Assembly (NCBI GenBank): GCA_963848475.1 | Contig: CAWKDW010000003.1 | Coordinates: 310,001-374,000 of the forward strand | Length of the DNA stretch: 64,000 nt | Direction of reading: 5' to 3' | Origin: Solirubrobacter sp963848475 | GTDB lineage: Bacteria > Actinomycetota > Thermoleophilia > Solirubrobacterales > Solirubrobacteraceae | In this document: in pieces, positions 63,987-64,000 of the stretch | How positions within the stretch are numbered: the first letter of the stretch is position 1 | How the letters are laid out: each line of letters starts with the position of its first letter | Notes under the pieces: generated by a model | Databases searched by the model: none | The model's input: only the letters and a program-made list of their open reading frames with translations | Told to the model about the DNA's origin: nothing | Program-made: the position numbers and the translations under genes

Positions 63987-64000
63987 GAGACTCCAAACGC
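63987..64000 (+). CDS. Possible start of a gene running off the window
   Basis: ATG at 63987 (MRLQ) is preceded by AAGGG at fair spacing. Only four codons are visible. The 80 bases between 63907 and this point show no other clear gene. Confidence 0.2.

Overview
The window is GC-rich (about 70 percent) DNA from a Gram-positive-type bacterium. The likely source is an actinobacterium, perhaps class Thermoleophilia (Solirubrobacter/Conexibacter-like). This is inferred from GTG/TTG starts, MMPL exporters, DUF1707, many secreted proteins ending in STTTP and several leaderless-looking genes. There is no rRNA, tRNA, CRISPR array or intact mobile element to confirm it. Many genes are broken by single-base indels, most densely in the first 10.4 kb. 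Because family motifs and even active sites resume in another frame after each break, I read these as mostly sequence errors rather than decay.

Layout. 0-14.7 kb: a divergent locus. Minus strand: MMPL exporter, thiolase, FAD monooxygenase, second MMPL exporter, SnoaL-like protein and a polytopic membrane protein. Plus strand: five tightly coupled genes, namely an alpha/beta hydrolase with a Cys nucleophile, a 487-aa unknown, two small paralogous unknowns and a DyP-type peroxidase. It looks like an uncharacterised lipid or metabolite modification/export system. 14.7-15.6 kb: a protein with the eCIS-cargo-like motif LQRTAGNRAV. 15.8-25.2 kb: secreted amidase, YcnI, CopC-CopD fusion, lipoprotein, LivJ-type binding protein and a beta-propeller-like secreted protein.

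25.4-35.1 kb: signalling. A double-CHASE2 nucleotide cyclase is coupled to a DUF3307 membrane protein and a secreted FecR-like protein. Then come GNAT, fumarylacetoacetase, a hybrid histidine kinase with response regulator, an Hpt protein and a DedA protein. 35.4-40.9 kb: tandem secreted M1-type metallopeptidases. These two, the amidase and the propeller protein share one C-terminal domain of about 120 residues, probably a surface-association module. 41-47.2 kb: YcaQ-like DNA glycosylase, ABC transporter with divergent TetR and tandem operators, ribokinase, phosphoesterase, AHSA1/SRPBCC and ArsR.

47.2-64 kb: secreted protein, LRR protein, 573-aa unknown, persulfide-dioxygenase-like MBL/rhodanese protein, ClpE-like zinc-finger AAA+ unfoldase, DUF1707/LiaF-like protein, epoxide-hydrolase-like enzyme, ECF sigma factor and MFS exporter across a mirror-symmetric promoter, second eCIS-type protein with a zinc-protease motif, VOC protein, acyl-CoA ligase and a lipoprotein with a glucuronyl C5-epimerase domain. 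Two intergenic stretches keep C-terminal relics of secreted domains (47.2 kb and 54.6 kb). Convergent pairs often end on interlocked stop codons.
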